Assembly: GCF_000716335.1 (NCBI RefSeq)
Contig: NZ_KL591003.1
Span: forward strand, 444,261 to 508,260
Reading direction: 5' to 3'
DNA: 64,000 bases
From: Streptomyces sp. NRRL S-118
GTDB lineage: Bacteria > Actinomycetota > Actinomycetes > Streptomycetales > Streptomycetaceae
Shown here: piece after piece, positions 16,318-22,817 of the stretch
Layout: every line of letters starts with the position of its first letter
Position numbering within the stretch: position 1 is the stretch's first letter
Translations under genes and position numbers: made by a program
The notes under the pieces: model-generated
What the model was told of the DNA's origin: nothing
Database searches by the model: none
The model's input: only the letters and a program-made list of their open reading frames with translations

Positions 16318-17499
16318 CAGGGCTTTCTGCTCGCCCCCGTGGAACACGTCGAGAGCCTCCGCTGCACCGCGCATGTCCTCGGCTTCGATCGAGACGTACT
16401 TGCGCTTGGTGAACGCCGCGTTCGTGTGCCCCGCCCAAGCCGCGAGGATCACGTCAGGCACGCCCGCCAGGGCGAGCGCCTTGAGCACCGCATGCCGGGC
16501 GTCGTACAGCCGCACCCGGCGCAGGCCGAGGGCGGCCATCAGCCGGTACGCGTACTCGCGCAGCTGCCGGGTGTTCAGCGGGATGCCGAGTTCGTCCACG
16601 ACGACGTACCCCGAGTAGGTGTACCCCTCGCCGGCCGCCTGCTGCTCCGCCGCCTGCAGCGCACGGAACTGCCGCAGCGCCTCCCAGGGCGTCCGCGGCA
16701 GGGGCAAGGACCGCTCGCCGGACGCCGTCTTGGTGTCCTTCTCCAGCACCCGATGATTGCCCACCATGGTCCGCGTGGTCGCGATGGCCAAGACGCCGTT
16801 CTCAAGGTCGATGTCAGTCCAGCGCTGCCCGCAGACCTCGGCCGGCCGCAGGCCCATCAGGGACAGCAGCAGCGGCGCGAACAGGCGATCGTCGGCGATA
16901 CCACGGATGAACGTCTGCACCTCCGCGACGTTCCACGGGGCCGGCCTGGCGCGCTCCCGCTTGTCAGTCTTCTTGTCCGCGAGCGACACGCGCACGTGCG
17001 TCGCAGGGCTGACCGCGATCAGCTTGCGGACCACGGCCCGGCTCAGCGCCTCTTTCAGGCGCGTCAAGACACCCTCCGCGGTGGACACCGCCAGGCGGGT
17101 GCCAGGCTCCCCGCCCTTCCGGCGGCCGGTGGCCACGAGCTCGTCCACGAAGTCGCGCACCTGGTCCTCGGTGAGCTCCTGCAGGCGCACGTGCCCGAGA
17201 CGCTCCCGGACGTGAACCAGGGCGAGGCGGTACGTGCGGATGGTCGTCTCCTCGACGTCGCGCCGCTTGTACTCCAGCCACTGGTCCAGCCACTCCCCCA
17301 GCGTGATTTTGCTGGGGGCGATCAAGGTACCGGCCGACCGCTGATGCAGGATGCGATCCCGCTCCGCCTTGACTGCAGTCTTGGTATCGCGGGTGATCGT
17401 GAGCTGGATCCGCTTGCCGTTCTCGTCCCGGCCGGCGTCGACCACCGTGCGGTACCGGACCGTGCCGTCACGCAGCACGATCCGTTTCGGCTCAGCCAT
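16312..17499 (-). CDS. int: Tyrosine-recombinase integrase
   Basis: This 395-aa phage-type integrase carries an N-terminal AP2-like arm-binding region (residues 1-60), a SAM-like core-binding domain (about 65-160) and a catalytic domain. Catalytic residues visible are Arg218 in MGLRPAEV, Lys around 257, Arg335 in LYDARH (Tyr332 replaces the usual first His of HxxR), His358 in AGHTN, and nucleophile Tyr368 in KRKYVS. It lies at the element's end pointing toward attL and overlaps the upstream repressor gene by 8 bp, so the two are co-transcribed. Confidence 0.95.
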   Translation of the reverse strand: MAEPKRIVLRDGTVRYRTVVDAGRDENGKRIQLTITRDTKTAVKAERDRILHQRSAGTLIAPSKITLGEWLDQWLEYKRRDVEETTIRTYRLALVHVRERLGHVRLQELTEDQVRDFVDELVATGRRKGGEPGTRLAVSTAEGVLTRLKEALSRAVVRKLIAVSPATHVRVSLADKKTDKRERARPAPWNVAEVQTFIRGIADDRLFAPLLLSLMGLRPAEVCGQRWTDIDLENGVLAIATTRTMVGNHRVLEKDTKTASGERSLPLPRTPWEALRQFRALQAAEQQAAGEGYTYSGYVVVDELGIPLNTRQLREYAYRLMAALGLRRVRLYDARHAVLKALALAGVPDVILAAWAGHTNAAFTKRKYVSIEAEDMRGAAEALDVFHGGEQKALL

Positions 17500-18151
17500 C
17501 CCTGCCCTCAGCCCGCGGCCGGCGAGATCGCGCGTCCTCTGCAGCGATGTAGTCGATCTCCGCCAGGAGACGCTGAGCCGCGTGGCGCGCCGCGTCGATG
17601 GCCTCCGCCGCCTCTGCCTCGTCCTCTGGGTCGTCCATGACGACGAAAGAGGACCGGAAGACGAGGGTAGCGATGCGCTCCTGAAGCGCAGTGAGAGCGC
17701 GGCCGGTGGGGTGCTGGCGCAGGCTCCGTCGCCTTCGCGGCACGCTGTTCATGAGGAATTCCAGCTCCGCCGTATGCGCGTCGCCTGACGGAGGCACGAG
17801 CGGTCGGCGCCCCTCCATCCAGTCCCAGGCGTCCGCGGCATCGACCTCGCCGGCCCCAGTCACCTCGACGCGGGCACCCTCGCGGTCCTCTAGCGGCAGC
17901 AGCAGGGCAGCCGGGGATACGCCGAGTACGACGGCCAGAGCGGCTAGCTCGTCTGCAGTCACTACCCGCTCCCCCTTCTCCATGCGCGTGATGCCAGAGG
18001 CAGGGATCGCCCGGCCAGCGCGTTCCATGCCAGCGGACAGCTGTCGCGTAGTGAGGCCCCGACGCTCCCTCAAACGGGCGAGATTCACCGCCACAGTTCG
18101 CCCTGTAGGCCCTACCTCGATGGCGCGTCGTCCGCGCTGCTGCTCACCCAT
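17492..18151 (-). CDS. XRE-family repressor of the element
   Basis: A 219-aa protein with an N-terminal helix-turn-helix (VNLARLRERRGLTTRQLSAGME, then GITRMEKGERVVTADELAALAVVLGVS, about residues 20-80) and a C-terminal acidic helix DDPEDEAEAAEAIDAARHAAQRLL. I chose the ATG of MGEQQRGRR; a slightly earlier ATG (18157) and a further upstream frame exist but add unconserved text. It is divergent from the excisionase block and in operon with int, which fits a lysogeny-type repressor controlling excision, replication and transfer. Confidence 0.8.
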   Translation of the reverse strand: MGEQQRGRRAIEVGPTGRTVAVNLARLRERRGLTTRQLSAGMERAGRAIPASGITRMEKGERVVTADELAALAVVLGVSPAALLLPLEDREGARVEVTGAGEVDAADAWDWMEGRRPLVPPSGDAHTAELEFLMNSVPRRRRSLRQHPTGRALTALQERIATLVFRSSFVVMDDPEDEAEAAEAIDAARHAAQRLLAEIDYIAAEDARSRRPRAEGRDG

Positions 18152-18162
18152 GGACATCAGGT

Positions 18163-18256
18163 TAAGCAACAGCATTGACCTTGTTGTGCAGCCGGTGTCT
18201 GGTGCTACAGTCTCCATAGGTGCAGCTTAGGACCATCTGCTGCACGTAAGCAACAG
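18163..18256. promoter_or_regulatory. Divergent repressor/xis promoter region with two TAAGCAACAG sites
   Basis: The 10-mer TAAGCAACAG occurs identically at 18163-18172 (just upstream of the repressor start) and 18247-18256 (just upstream of the first xis gene). A related TTAGCAACAG lies at the transfer-operon promoter (31805-31814). TTGTTGTGC at 18181-18189 forms a loose inverted partner of the first site. The placement at each candidate promoter suggests repressor operators. I could not assign clean -35/-10 pairs. Confidence 0.55.
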
Positions 18257-18278
18257 GAGATGCCGATAAGGAGCAGCA

Positions 18279-18488
18279 GTGAGTGAAGAGTTCCTGTCTC
18301 CCAGGCAGGTCGCAGAGCAGTATCCGGTGCTCGGAAGTATCAACGCGCTTGCCGAGCGTCGGTGGCGCGGCGAGGGGCCCGCGTACATCAAGACGGGCAG
18401 GGGCCGAGCAGGGCGCGTCTTCTACCGCCGAAGCACCATCGAGCAGTTCATCAGGGACTGCACGATCGAACCGAGGAGCGCGGCATGA
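18279..18488 (+). CDS. Excisionase-like small DNA-binding protein (first of two)
   Basis: The 69-aa protein MSEEFLSPRQVAEQYPVLG...LAERRWRGEGPAYIKTG...VFYRRSTIEQFI has the layout of MerR-like/HTH_17 excisionases: a helix-turn-helix of the PxQVAExY type followed by a small wing. The GTG start is preceded by AAGGAG (18268-18273). It is the first gene of the rightward block and overlaps the next by 4 bp (ATGA). Its probable role is directing integrase toward excision. Confidence 0.75.
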   Translation: MSEEFLSPRQVAEQYPVLGSINALAERRWRGEGPAYIKTGRGRAGRVFYRRSTIEQFIRDCTIEPRSAA

Positions 18489-18715
18489 CGAAGCCCTCCC
18501 GCCCTAGCCTCGCCGACATCCGCAAGTGGCCCGCCACGATCAGCGTGCCCCAGGCTGCTCAGGCCCTCGGTTGCAGCAAGAGCCACCTGCACGAGCGCAT
18601 CAAGCGCGGTGACTCCCCCGTCAAGACGATCCCGTTCGGTACCCGCCACGTCGTCATCACGGCCGACCTGGTGCGCCTGCTGTCCGGTGAGCCGCGCGAT
18701 GTGGAGGCAGCGTGA
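18485..18715 (+). CDS. Excisionase-like/HTH_17 protein (second)
   Basis: A 76-aa protein with an HTH_17 motif: TISVPQAAQALGCSKSHLHERIKRGDSPVKTIPFGTRHVVITADLVRLL. The ATG overlaps the stop of the preceding gene; a longer in-frame reading upstream would run antiparallel to nothing useful and lies inside xis-1. Two adjacent small HTH proteins at this place probably divide excision and transcription control, but which one is the true Xis cannot be told from sequence. Confidence 0.7.
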   Translation: MTKPSRPSLADIRKWPATISVPQAAQALGCSKSHLHERIKRGDSPVKTIPFGTRHVVITADLVRLLSGEPRDVEAA

Positions 18716-19287
18716 CCCGAAACGCAGAAACGCCCCGGGTGGTAGCCGGGGCGTTTCAGGAAGACTCCGCGGACAGCGGTTCGTCTGTGCCTGCCACGGT
18801 ACAACAGCTCATCCGGCGCCGCGAAGACGCCGCACGCTGCGAGCCCCTCGAATGCGGACACCGCGACCCGCTCGACTGCGAAGCCGACCAGTGCGGCGCA
18901 GGTGAGCCAAACGGCTCACCTGCCGAAGAGGCTCCCCAACTGTCCAGAAATGGACAGTCGCCCGAGTCGGAGCCCGAGCCCACGGCCGAGGACGTCATCC
19001 AGGCGTTCTGGGCCGCGGCCAAGGCTCACTACCTGGCTAGCGACTTTCCCGCCTACGCCTCGCTCGACTGGCGCCGCCTCGACCCCGACGACCCGCGCAA
19101 GTTCGCCGGCGTCCTCTGGGCCGCCGAACAGTGGCGCTTCTACGGCGACGACATCACCGAAGAGCTCAACGACGCCCTGCGGCCCCACGGCCCCATCTGG
19201 CAGCGGCCCACCATCGCCGAGCTCGACCAGGCATACCAAGACATCCTCGCCCGCAACCGCAGCGAGGTCAGGAAGGGGGCGGCATGA
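18712..19287 (+). CDS. DUF2742-type protein with N-terminal Cys/His cluster
   Basis: The C-terminal half (EDVIQAFWAAAKAHYLASDFPAYASLDWRRLDPDDPRKFAGVLWAAEQW, residues about 95-145) looks like DUF2742, a domain known from actinobacterial prophages. The N-terminal part contains CEPLECGHRDPLDCEADQC, a possible zinc-binding cluster. The longest frame starts with GTGA overlap of the previous stop (191 aa). A 12-bp hairpin sits right after that start, however, so an internal GTG at 18787 may be the real start (166 aa). Confidence 0.65.
   Translation: MTRNAETPRVVAGAFQEDSADSGSSVPATVQQLIRRREDAARCEPLECGHRDPLDCEADQCGAGEPNGSPAEEAPQLSRNGQSPESEPEPTAEDVIQAFWAAAKAHYLASDFPAYASLDWRRLDPDDPRKFAGVLWAAEQWRFYGDDITEELNDALRPHGPIWQRPTIAELDQAYQDILARNRSEVRKGAA
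18727..18757 (+). terminator. Perfect 12-bp hairpin between xis genes and replication block
   Basis: GAAACGCCCCGG (18727-18738), a 7-nt loop and CCGGGGCGTTTC (18746-18757) form a perfect stem at the 5' end of the DUF2742 frame. No T tract follows. It may be an intrinsic terminator or attenuator limiting read-through from xis into rep, or it may hide the ribosome-binding site of the downstream gene. Confidence 0.6.
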
Positions 19288-20690
19288 GCGAGCCCGCCAT
19301 CAAGTCGGCCGGGGCGCCCAAACTGCGCGTCGTCCCCGTGCCACGCAAGGCCCACCGCGGCCACCTGGGCATGGCTGAACGCTTCGTCGAACAGCACGCC
19401 AACCAGCTGCGGCACGTCCACGGCATCGGCTGGCATCACTGGGACGGTGCCCGGTGGAAGCTCGACGAGGAACGTGTCGACATCGAGGCCGCCATCGCCA
19501 CCACCAAGCGAGCACTGCGAGAAGTCCTCGACATGGACAAGGGCGACGACCGAGACGCCCTGTACGCCGACGTGCGGAAGTCGGAAAGCGCATCCGGCAT
19601 CGAGGGCATGCTGAAGCTGGCAGGAGCCCTCAAGCCAATCTCCACGCCGTCCCGGGCGCTCGACGCCGACCCCTACCTGTTCAACACCCCGGAAGGAACG
19701 GTCGACCTCTCCGAAGGGACGATCAAACCGAACGACCAGGCCGACCTGGTCACCAAGGTGGCCGGAGGCCCGGTCGGTGAGGACTCCAGCCAGGAATGGG
19801 AGACGTTCCTCAAGCGCATCCTGCCGGACGAAGAGGTCAGGGCTTTCGTTCAGCGGCTGTTCGGCTACGCGATGCTCGGCAAGCAGACCGAACACGTCAT
19901 GCCCATCTTCACCGGCACCGGCGCGAACGGTAAGGGCACGCTGCGCGACGCGATCGCCGCCGCCTTCGGGGACTACGCCATCGAGGTAGACCCCTCGCTG
20001 CTCATGGAGTCCAAGCACGAGAAGCACGGCGCGTTCAAGATGCGCCTCCGGGGCGCCCGGCTGGCGTTCTGCTCCGAGACGGAGAAGGGCCGCAAGTTCG
20101 CCGAAGCCACCATGAAGCGGCTCGTGGGTGGCGACCCCATCGAAGCGAACTACATGCACAAGAACCCCATCACGTTCGACCCGTCGCACACGCTTGTGAT
20201 GCTGACCAACCACCTGCCGGCCGTGAGCGGCGACGACCCGGCAGTCTGGCGTCGCATCCTCGTCGTCCCGTTCGACGTCGTCATCCCGGAAGCGGAGCGG
20301 GACGGGGAACTCCCGGACCGGCTGAAGGAGGCCGCGCCCGCCATCCTCGCCTGGTGCTACGCGGGATGGCTGGACTACCGAGACAAGGGGCTGAACCCCC
20401 CCGACGCCGTCCGAGTGCGCACCGAGCAGTACCGCGAGGAGAGCGACCTTCTCGCCCGCTTCCTGAAGGAGCGCACCCTCCAGAGCCCTCACGGATACGT
20501 GCGCTCGTCCCAGCTGTTCGCGGCCTGGTCCGAGTGGTGTCAAAAGAGCGGCACCAAGGAGGAGATCGGCAGCACCGTCACGTTCGCGGCCTCCATGCAG
20601 GCCCGCGGCTACGAGAAGACCGACCGCAAGATCGGCCGCGTCTGGCTCGGCCTGATGCTCACCGGCGATGAGGAGGACGAAACGCCCTGA
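19284..20690 (+). CDS. P4/D5-type SF3 helicase replication protein (RepAICE-like)
   Basis: A 468-aa replication protein. The N-terminal WHHWDGARW region resembles D5_N. The helicase core has FTGTGANGKGTLRD (Walker A, about 209-222), ARLAFCSETEKGRK, a B/C region ending HTLVMLTNHLPAV, and RRILVVPFD. The C-terminal SSQLFAAWSEWC is wing-like. No primase (AEP or Toprim) domain is present. It probably loads at the element origin for post-excision replication. The ATG overlaps the upstream stop; AGGAAGGGGG precedes it. Confidence 0.85.
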   Translation: MSEPAIKSAGAPKLRVVPVPRKAHRGHLGMAERFVEQHANQLRHVHGIGWHHWDGARWKLDEERVDIEAAIATTKRALREVLDMDKGDDRDALYADVRKSESASGIEGMLKLAGALKPISTPSRALDADPYLFNTPEGTVDLSEGTIKPNDQADLVTKVAGGPVGEDSSQEWETFLKRILPDEEVRAFVQRLFGYAMLGKQTEHVMPIFTGTGANGKGTLRDAIAAAFGDYAIEVDPSLLMESKHEKHGAFKMRLRGARLAFCSETEKGRKFAEATMKRLVGGDPIEANYMHKNPITFDPSHTLVMLTNHLPAVSGDDPAVWRRILVVPFDVVIPEAERDGELPDRLKEAAPAILAWCYAGWLDYRDKGLNPPDAVRVRTEQYREESDLLARFLKERTLQSPHGYVRSSQLFAAWSEWCQKSGTKEEIGSTVTFAASMQARGYEKTDRKIGRVWLGLMLTGDEEDETP

Positions 20691-20697
20691 CCTGCAC

Positions 20698-20784
20698 GGG
20701 TGGAGGGTTGTGGAGGGTTACCCCAAAACCTTCCATGCGTGCACGCGTGGAGAGTTTCGGAAAACCCTCCACAACCCTCCACCC
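20698..20784. repeat. Nested palindrome with 22-bp arms (candidate element origin)
   Basis: A perfect 22-bp inverted repeat has arms at 20698-20719 and 20763-20784. Each arm contains two GTGGAGGGTT (or AACCCTCCAC) iterons. An 18-bp near-perfect palindrome (20733-20750, core GCGTGCACGC at 20737-20746) lies almost exactly at its centre. The structure is directly downstream of the SF3 helicase gene and upstream of small ORFs. Placement and iterons suggest a replication origin bound by the Rep protein; an operator or terminator is the alternative. Confidence 0.75.
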
Positions 20785-20887
20785 TCCACCCGTCCAGCAA
20801 GATCGCTCAGCCCCCCACTCACCCCCTTCTGCTGCCGCCTTTCGCAGCAACCACACACCAGGAGTCACTGAACGGCAGGAGCACCAC

Positions 20888-21046
20888 ATGACCAGTCACG
20901 CCGAAGCACGGGTGCAGGCCCGGATAGCCGCGGCGCGGCGGCAGATCGAGGAGCGCAAGCGGCGCCGCGCAGAGCTCGCCGAAGCCCGCCGATACGGCCT
21001 GAAAGCCCGCAAGACGGCCAAGCTGCGGCGGCGGCAGCAAGCATGA
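20888..21046 (+). CDS. Small basic coiled-coil protein, 52 aa
   Basis: An ATG with AGGAG (20878-20882) upstream opens a 52-aa frame that is almost entirely helical and Arg/Lys/Glu-rich: EARVQARIAAARRQIEERKRRRAELAEARRYG, then KARKTAKLRRRQ. The high charge suggests nucleic-acid or partner binding. It overlaps the next gene by 4 bp. I do not recognise the family. Confidence 0.6.
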   Translation: MTSHAEARVQARIAAARRQIEERKRRRAELAEARRYGLKARKTAKLRRRQQA

Positions 21047-21330
21047 CCACCGACGACGCCGACGCCTACCGCGAAGCCTTCCGCACCACCTTGGCGCTCA
21101 CCACGGCAACCCTCGCCCACGACCCCGAACACACCCTGAGCGACATCGTGGACGGCCTCTGCGGCGACCTGGAAGCCACCGAGCCGCGACACCTGATCGC
21201 CATCCACCTCACCATCACCCACGCCCTACTCGACCTCACGGCCAGCGCCAACAGCATCACAGCGCAAGACGCCTGGCAGCTACTGCTCAACACAGCCAAC
21301 GACGCCCTCGACGCAGAGGAGACCCCGTGA
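21043..21330 (+). CDS. Hypothetical element protein, 95 aa
   Basis: An acidic, helical protein (TTDDADAYREAFRTTLALTTATLAHDPEHTLSDIVDGLCGD, then HLIAIHLTITHALLDL) with no recognised domain. Its ATG overlaps the stop of the small basic gene in ATGA, so the two are translationally coupled and their opposite charges make a complex conceivable. Confidence 0.6.
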   Translation: MTTDDADAYREAFRTTLALTTATLAHDPEHTLSDIVDGLCGDLEATEPRHLIAIHLTITHALLDLTASANSITAQDAWQLLLNTANDALDAEETP

Positions 21331-21362
21331 CCAAGCTCGCAGCCCACTTCCACCAGCCCTGA
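21327..21362 (+). CDS. Possible 11-aa micro-ORF coupled to the preceding gene
   Basis: A GTGA overlap begins an 11-codon frame (VTKLAAHFHQP) ending 11 bp before the next ATG. Its only support is the stop-start overlap and the short distance to the next gene. It could serve merely to carry ribosomes to the downstream start. Confidence 0.2.
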   Translation: MTKLAAHFHQP

Positions 21363-21373
21363 AAGGCCCCGCC

Positions 21374-21631
21374 ATGCGCTACGCACCCGGCGCCGTCCTC
21401 AACCTCGTCAACGCCGCCAAGAGCTACGACGCCGTCGTCCGCACGGGAGGAGAGAACGGCAGCGGCTTCTACCCGGTCGAAGCATTCGCCGTCATTCTCG
21501 ACCGCTACGACGACAACGACCAGATGGTCACCCACATCGAGGCAGTCATCCGCATCGAGGACAAGCTGCTCACCGTCACCGACTGCAAGGCCGCCTACGG
21601 CGATGACTGCATCCTCCGCTACACCAACTAG
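21374..21631 (+). CDS. Hypothetical element protein, 85 aa
   Basis: An 85-aa protein, predicted mostly beta (AVLNLVNAAKSYDAVVRTGG, FYPVEAFAVILDRYD, AVIRIEDKLLTVTDCKAAYG). The ATG is preceded by GAAAGG (about 21361-21366). No family is recognised. Its position in the rightward block suggests an accessory of replication or maintenance. Confidence 0.55.
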   Translation: MRYAPGAVLNLVNAAKSYDAVVRTGGENGSGFYPVEAFAVILDRYDDNDQMVTHIEAVIRIEDKLLTVTDCKAAYGDDCILRYTN

Positions 21632-21655
21632 CCGCCACGGCAGAACGGACCCTCC

Positions 21656-22468
21656 ATGAGCCCCCAGTACGGCACCAGCGACCCGCTCAGCCCCCGCGTG
21701 GCCGTCGGAAACGTCGAAGTCGAAGAGCCCGCGGCCGGCGAGTCGCGGCACGTGCCCGCAGACGCGTGCGGCGCCACCTTCACCCGCGCCCCCAAAGCGG
21801 CCAGGAACAGCCGCACCCTCGCGCCGTGCCTGCTCAAGCGCGGCCACACCGGCAGCCACGAGAACGAGAACGGCGTGTCCTGGTCGCAGGCCACGAGTGC
21901 ACGCCGACAGATCAGCACCCGCACCGATCAGAAGGGCGACAGCACCATGACCACCACCGAACTCAAGGCCCGCATGAAGCGCATGCAGCGGGTCATGGCC
22001 AACCGCACCGCCAGCGACGCGCAGCTCGAGCGCAGCATCCCGATCGCTGACGGGCCGCTCGCCCGTGCCGCGCAGGCCGTGAGCCTCGCCCGGGCGCCAC
22101 AGTGGGGATGGCTGGCCAGTGAGCGCCGGGTCGTCCTGGAGCGCCTGACGCAGGCCGGCGACGCGCTGCTGCGTCACGCCCTCGACACCCGCGCCACCGA
22201 CACCGCCCACCGCCGGGAGATCGAGGAGCTGCGGCGGCAGGTCGTGGCGGCCGGTGCCCTCCTCGCCCCCGGAGTGGCCACCGACGTGCAGCAGGAGACA
22301 CTCGACACCCTGAGCGAGGCCATCATGTCGCTGCACAAGCCGCTCAACGACGAAGCGCGGCTCGCAGCGAACTTCGCGCGGCGCCTGGCGGAGGGCAAGC
22401 AGGCTCAGGAGACGCCGGCCCCGGCGGCGCCTCAGCATCCCTGGTTCACCCACCGTCACGTGGCGTGA
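21656..22468 (+). CDS. Element protein with Cys-His motif and helical C-terminal region
   Basis: This 270-aa frame has two parts. Residues 1-95 contain CGATFTR...LAPCLLKRGHTGSHENENGVSW, the short C...C..GHTGxH...G..W pattern often seen in actinophage proteins (possible zinc binding). From Met98 onward (ATG 21947, preceded by AAGGGCGAC) the protein is helical: TTELKARMKRMQRVMANR, TDTAHRREIEELRRQVVAAGALL. An internal second start producing the C-terminal part alone is plausible. The gene closes the rightward block. Confidence 0.55.
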   Translation: MSPQYGTSDPLSPRVAVGNVEVEEPAAGESRHVPADACGATFTRAPKAARNSRTLAPCLLKRGHTGSHENENGVSWSQATSARRQISTRTDQKGDSTMTTTELKARMKRMQRVMANRTASDAQLERSIPIADGPLARAAQAVSLARAPQWGWLASERRVVLERLTQAGDALLRHALDTRATDTAHRREIEELRRQVVAAGALLAPGVATDVQQETLDTLSEAIMSLHKPLNDEARLAANFARRLAEGKQAQETPAPAAPQHPWFTHRHVA

Positions 22469-22484
22469 GAGCGTCCCGCTACAG

Positions 22485-22515
22485 GGGCCCGACCGGCGTG
22501 TCCGGTCGGGCCCTT
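22485..22515 (+). terminator. Strong hairpin terminator of the rightward block
   Basis: GGGCCCGACCGG (22485-22496), loop CGTGT, CCGGTCGGGCCC (22502-22513) and then TT form a perfect 12-bp stem 17 bp after the last rightward gene. It probably ends that transcript. Confidence 0.8.
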
Positions 22516-22561
22516 CTGCGTGCCGCCGGGGGAGAGTGGGTTCGATCTTCAGCCGGAGGAT

Positions 22562-22772
22562 GGGCGACCCAAACGCCCCGGTCGCCGGGATTTTTACACG
22601 GCCCGATTGAAAGACGATCTTGACGCCGTTTGGCAAACGACGACATTAGCGGCCCACCGCCCTCCGTCACTCAGGGTGACGTTCGCTAGTGCAGTCGTCT
22701 GTCAAACCGGGTCAAGATCGTCTTGATGTAACGCGGGGGGAAAGCCGGGAGACAAGGGCGTTTGGGTCGCCC
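22562..22772. repeat. About 210-bp imperfect inverted repeat at the convergence point
   Basis: The outer arms GGGCGACCCAAACGCCC (22562-22578) and its exact complement (22756-22772) match over 17 bp. Inner segments AAGACGATCTTGAC (22611-22624) and GTCAAGATCGTCTT (22711-22724) are also exact complements, at nearly equal offsets (61 versus 60 bp). Partly matching text continues toward a central hairpin CGTCAC/GTGACG (22665-22670, 22676-22681). Two diverged copies of a roughly 95-bp sequence thus face each other. The region holds no gene. It may be a bidirectional terminator, a recombination or resolution site, or the ends of a small decayed element. Confidence 0.75.
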
Positions 22773-22817
22773 GGTCGGACGCCCAACTTTCGCCCCGCTC
22801 TCCCCGGTCGGGGCCTC

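Noticed and set aside
22611..22724. SOS (LexA) boxes in AAGACGATCTT-type repeats
   Set aside because: They lack the GAAC-N4-GTTC pattern of actinobacterial LexA sites; they belong to the large inverted repeat.
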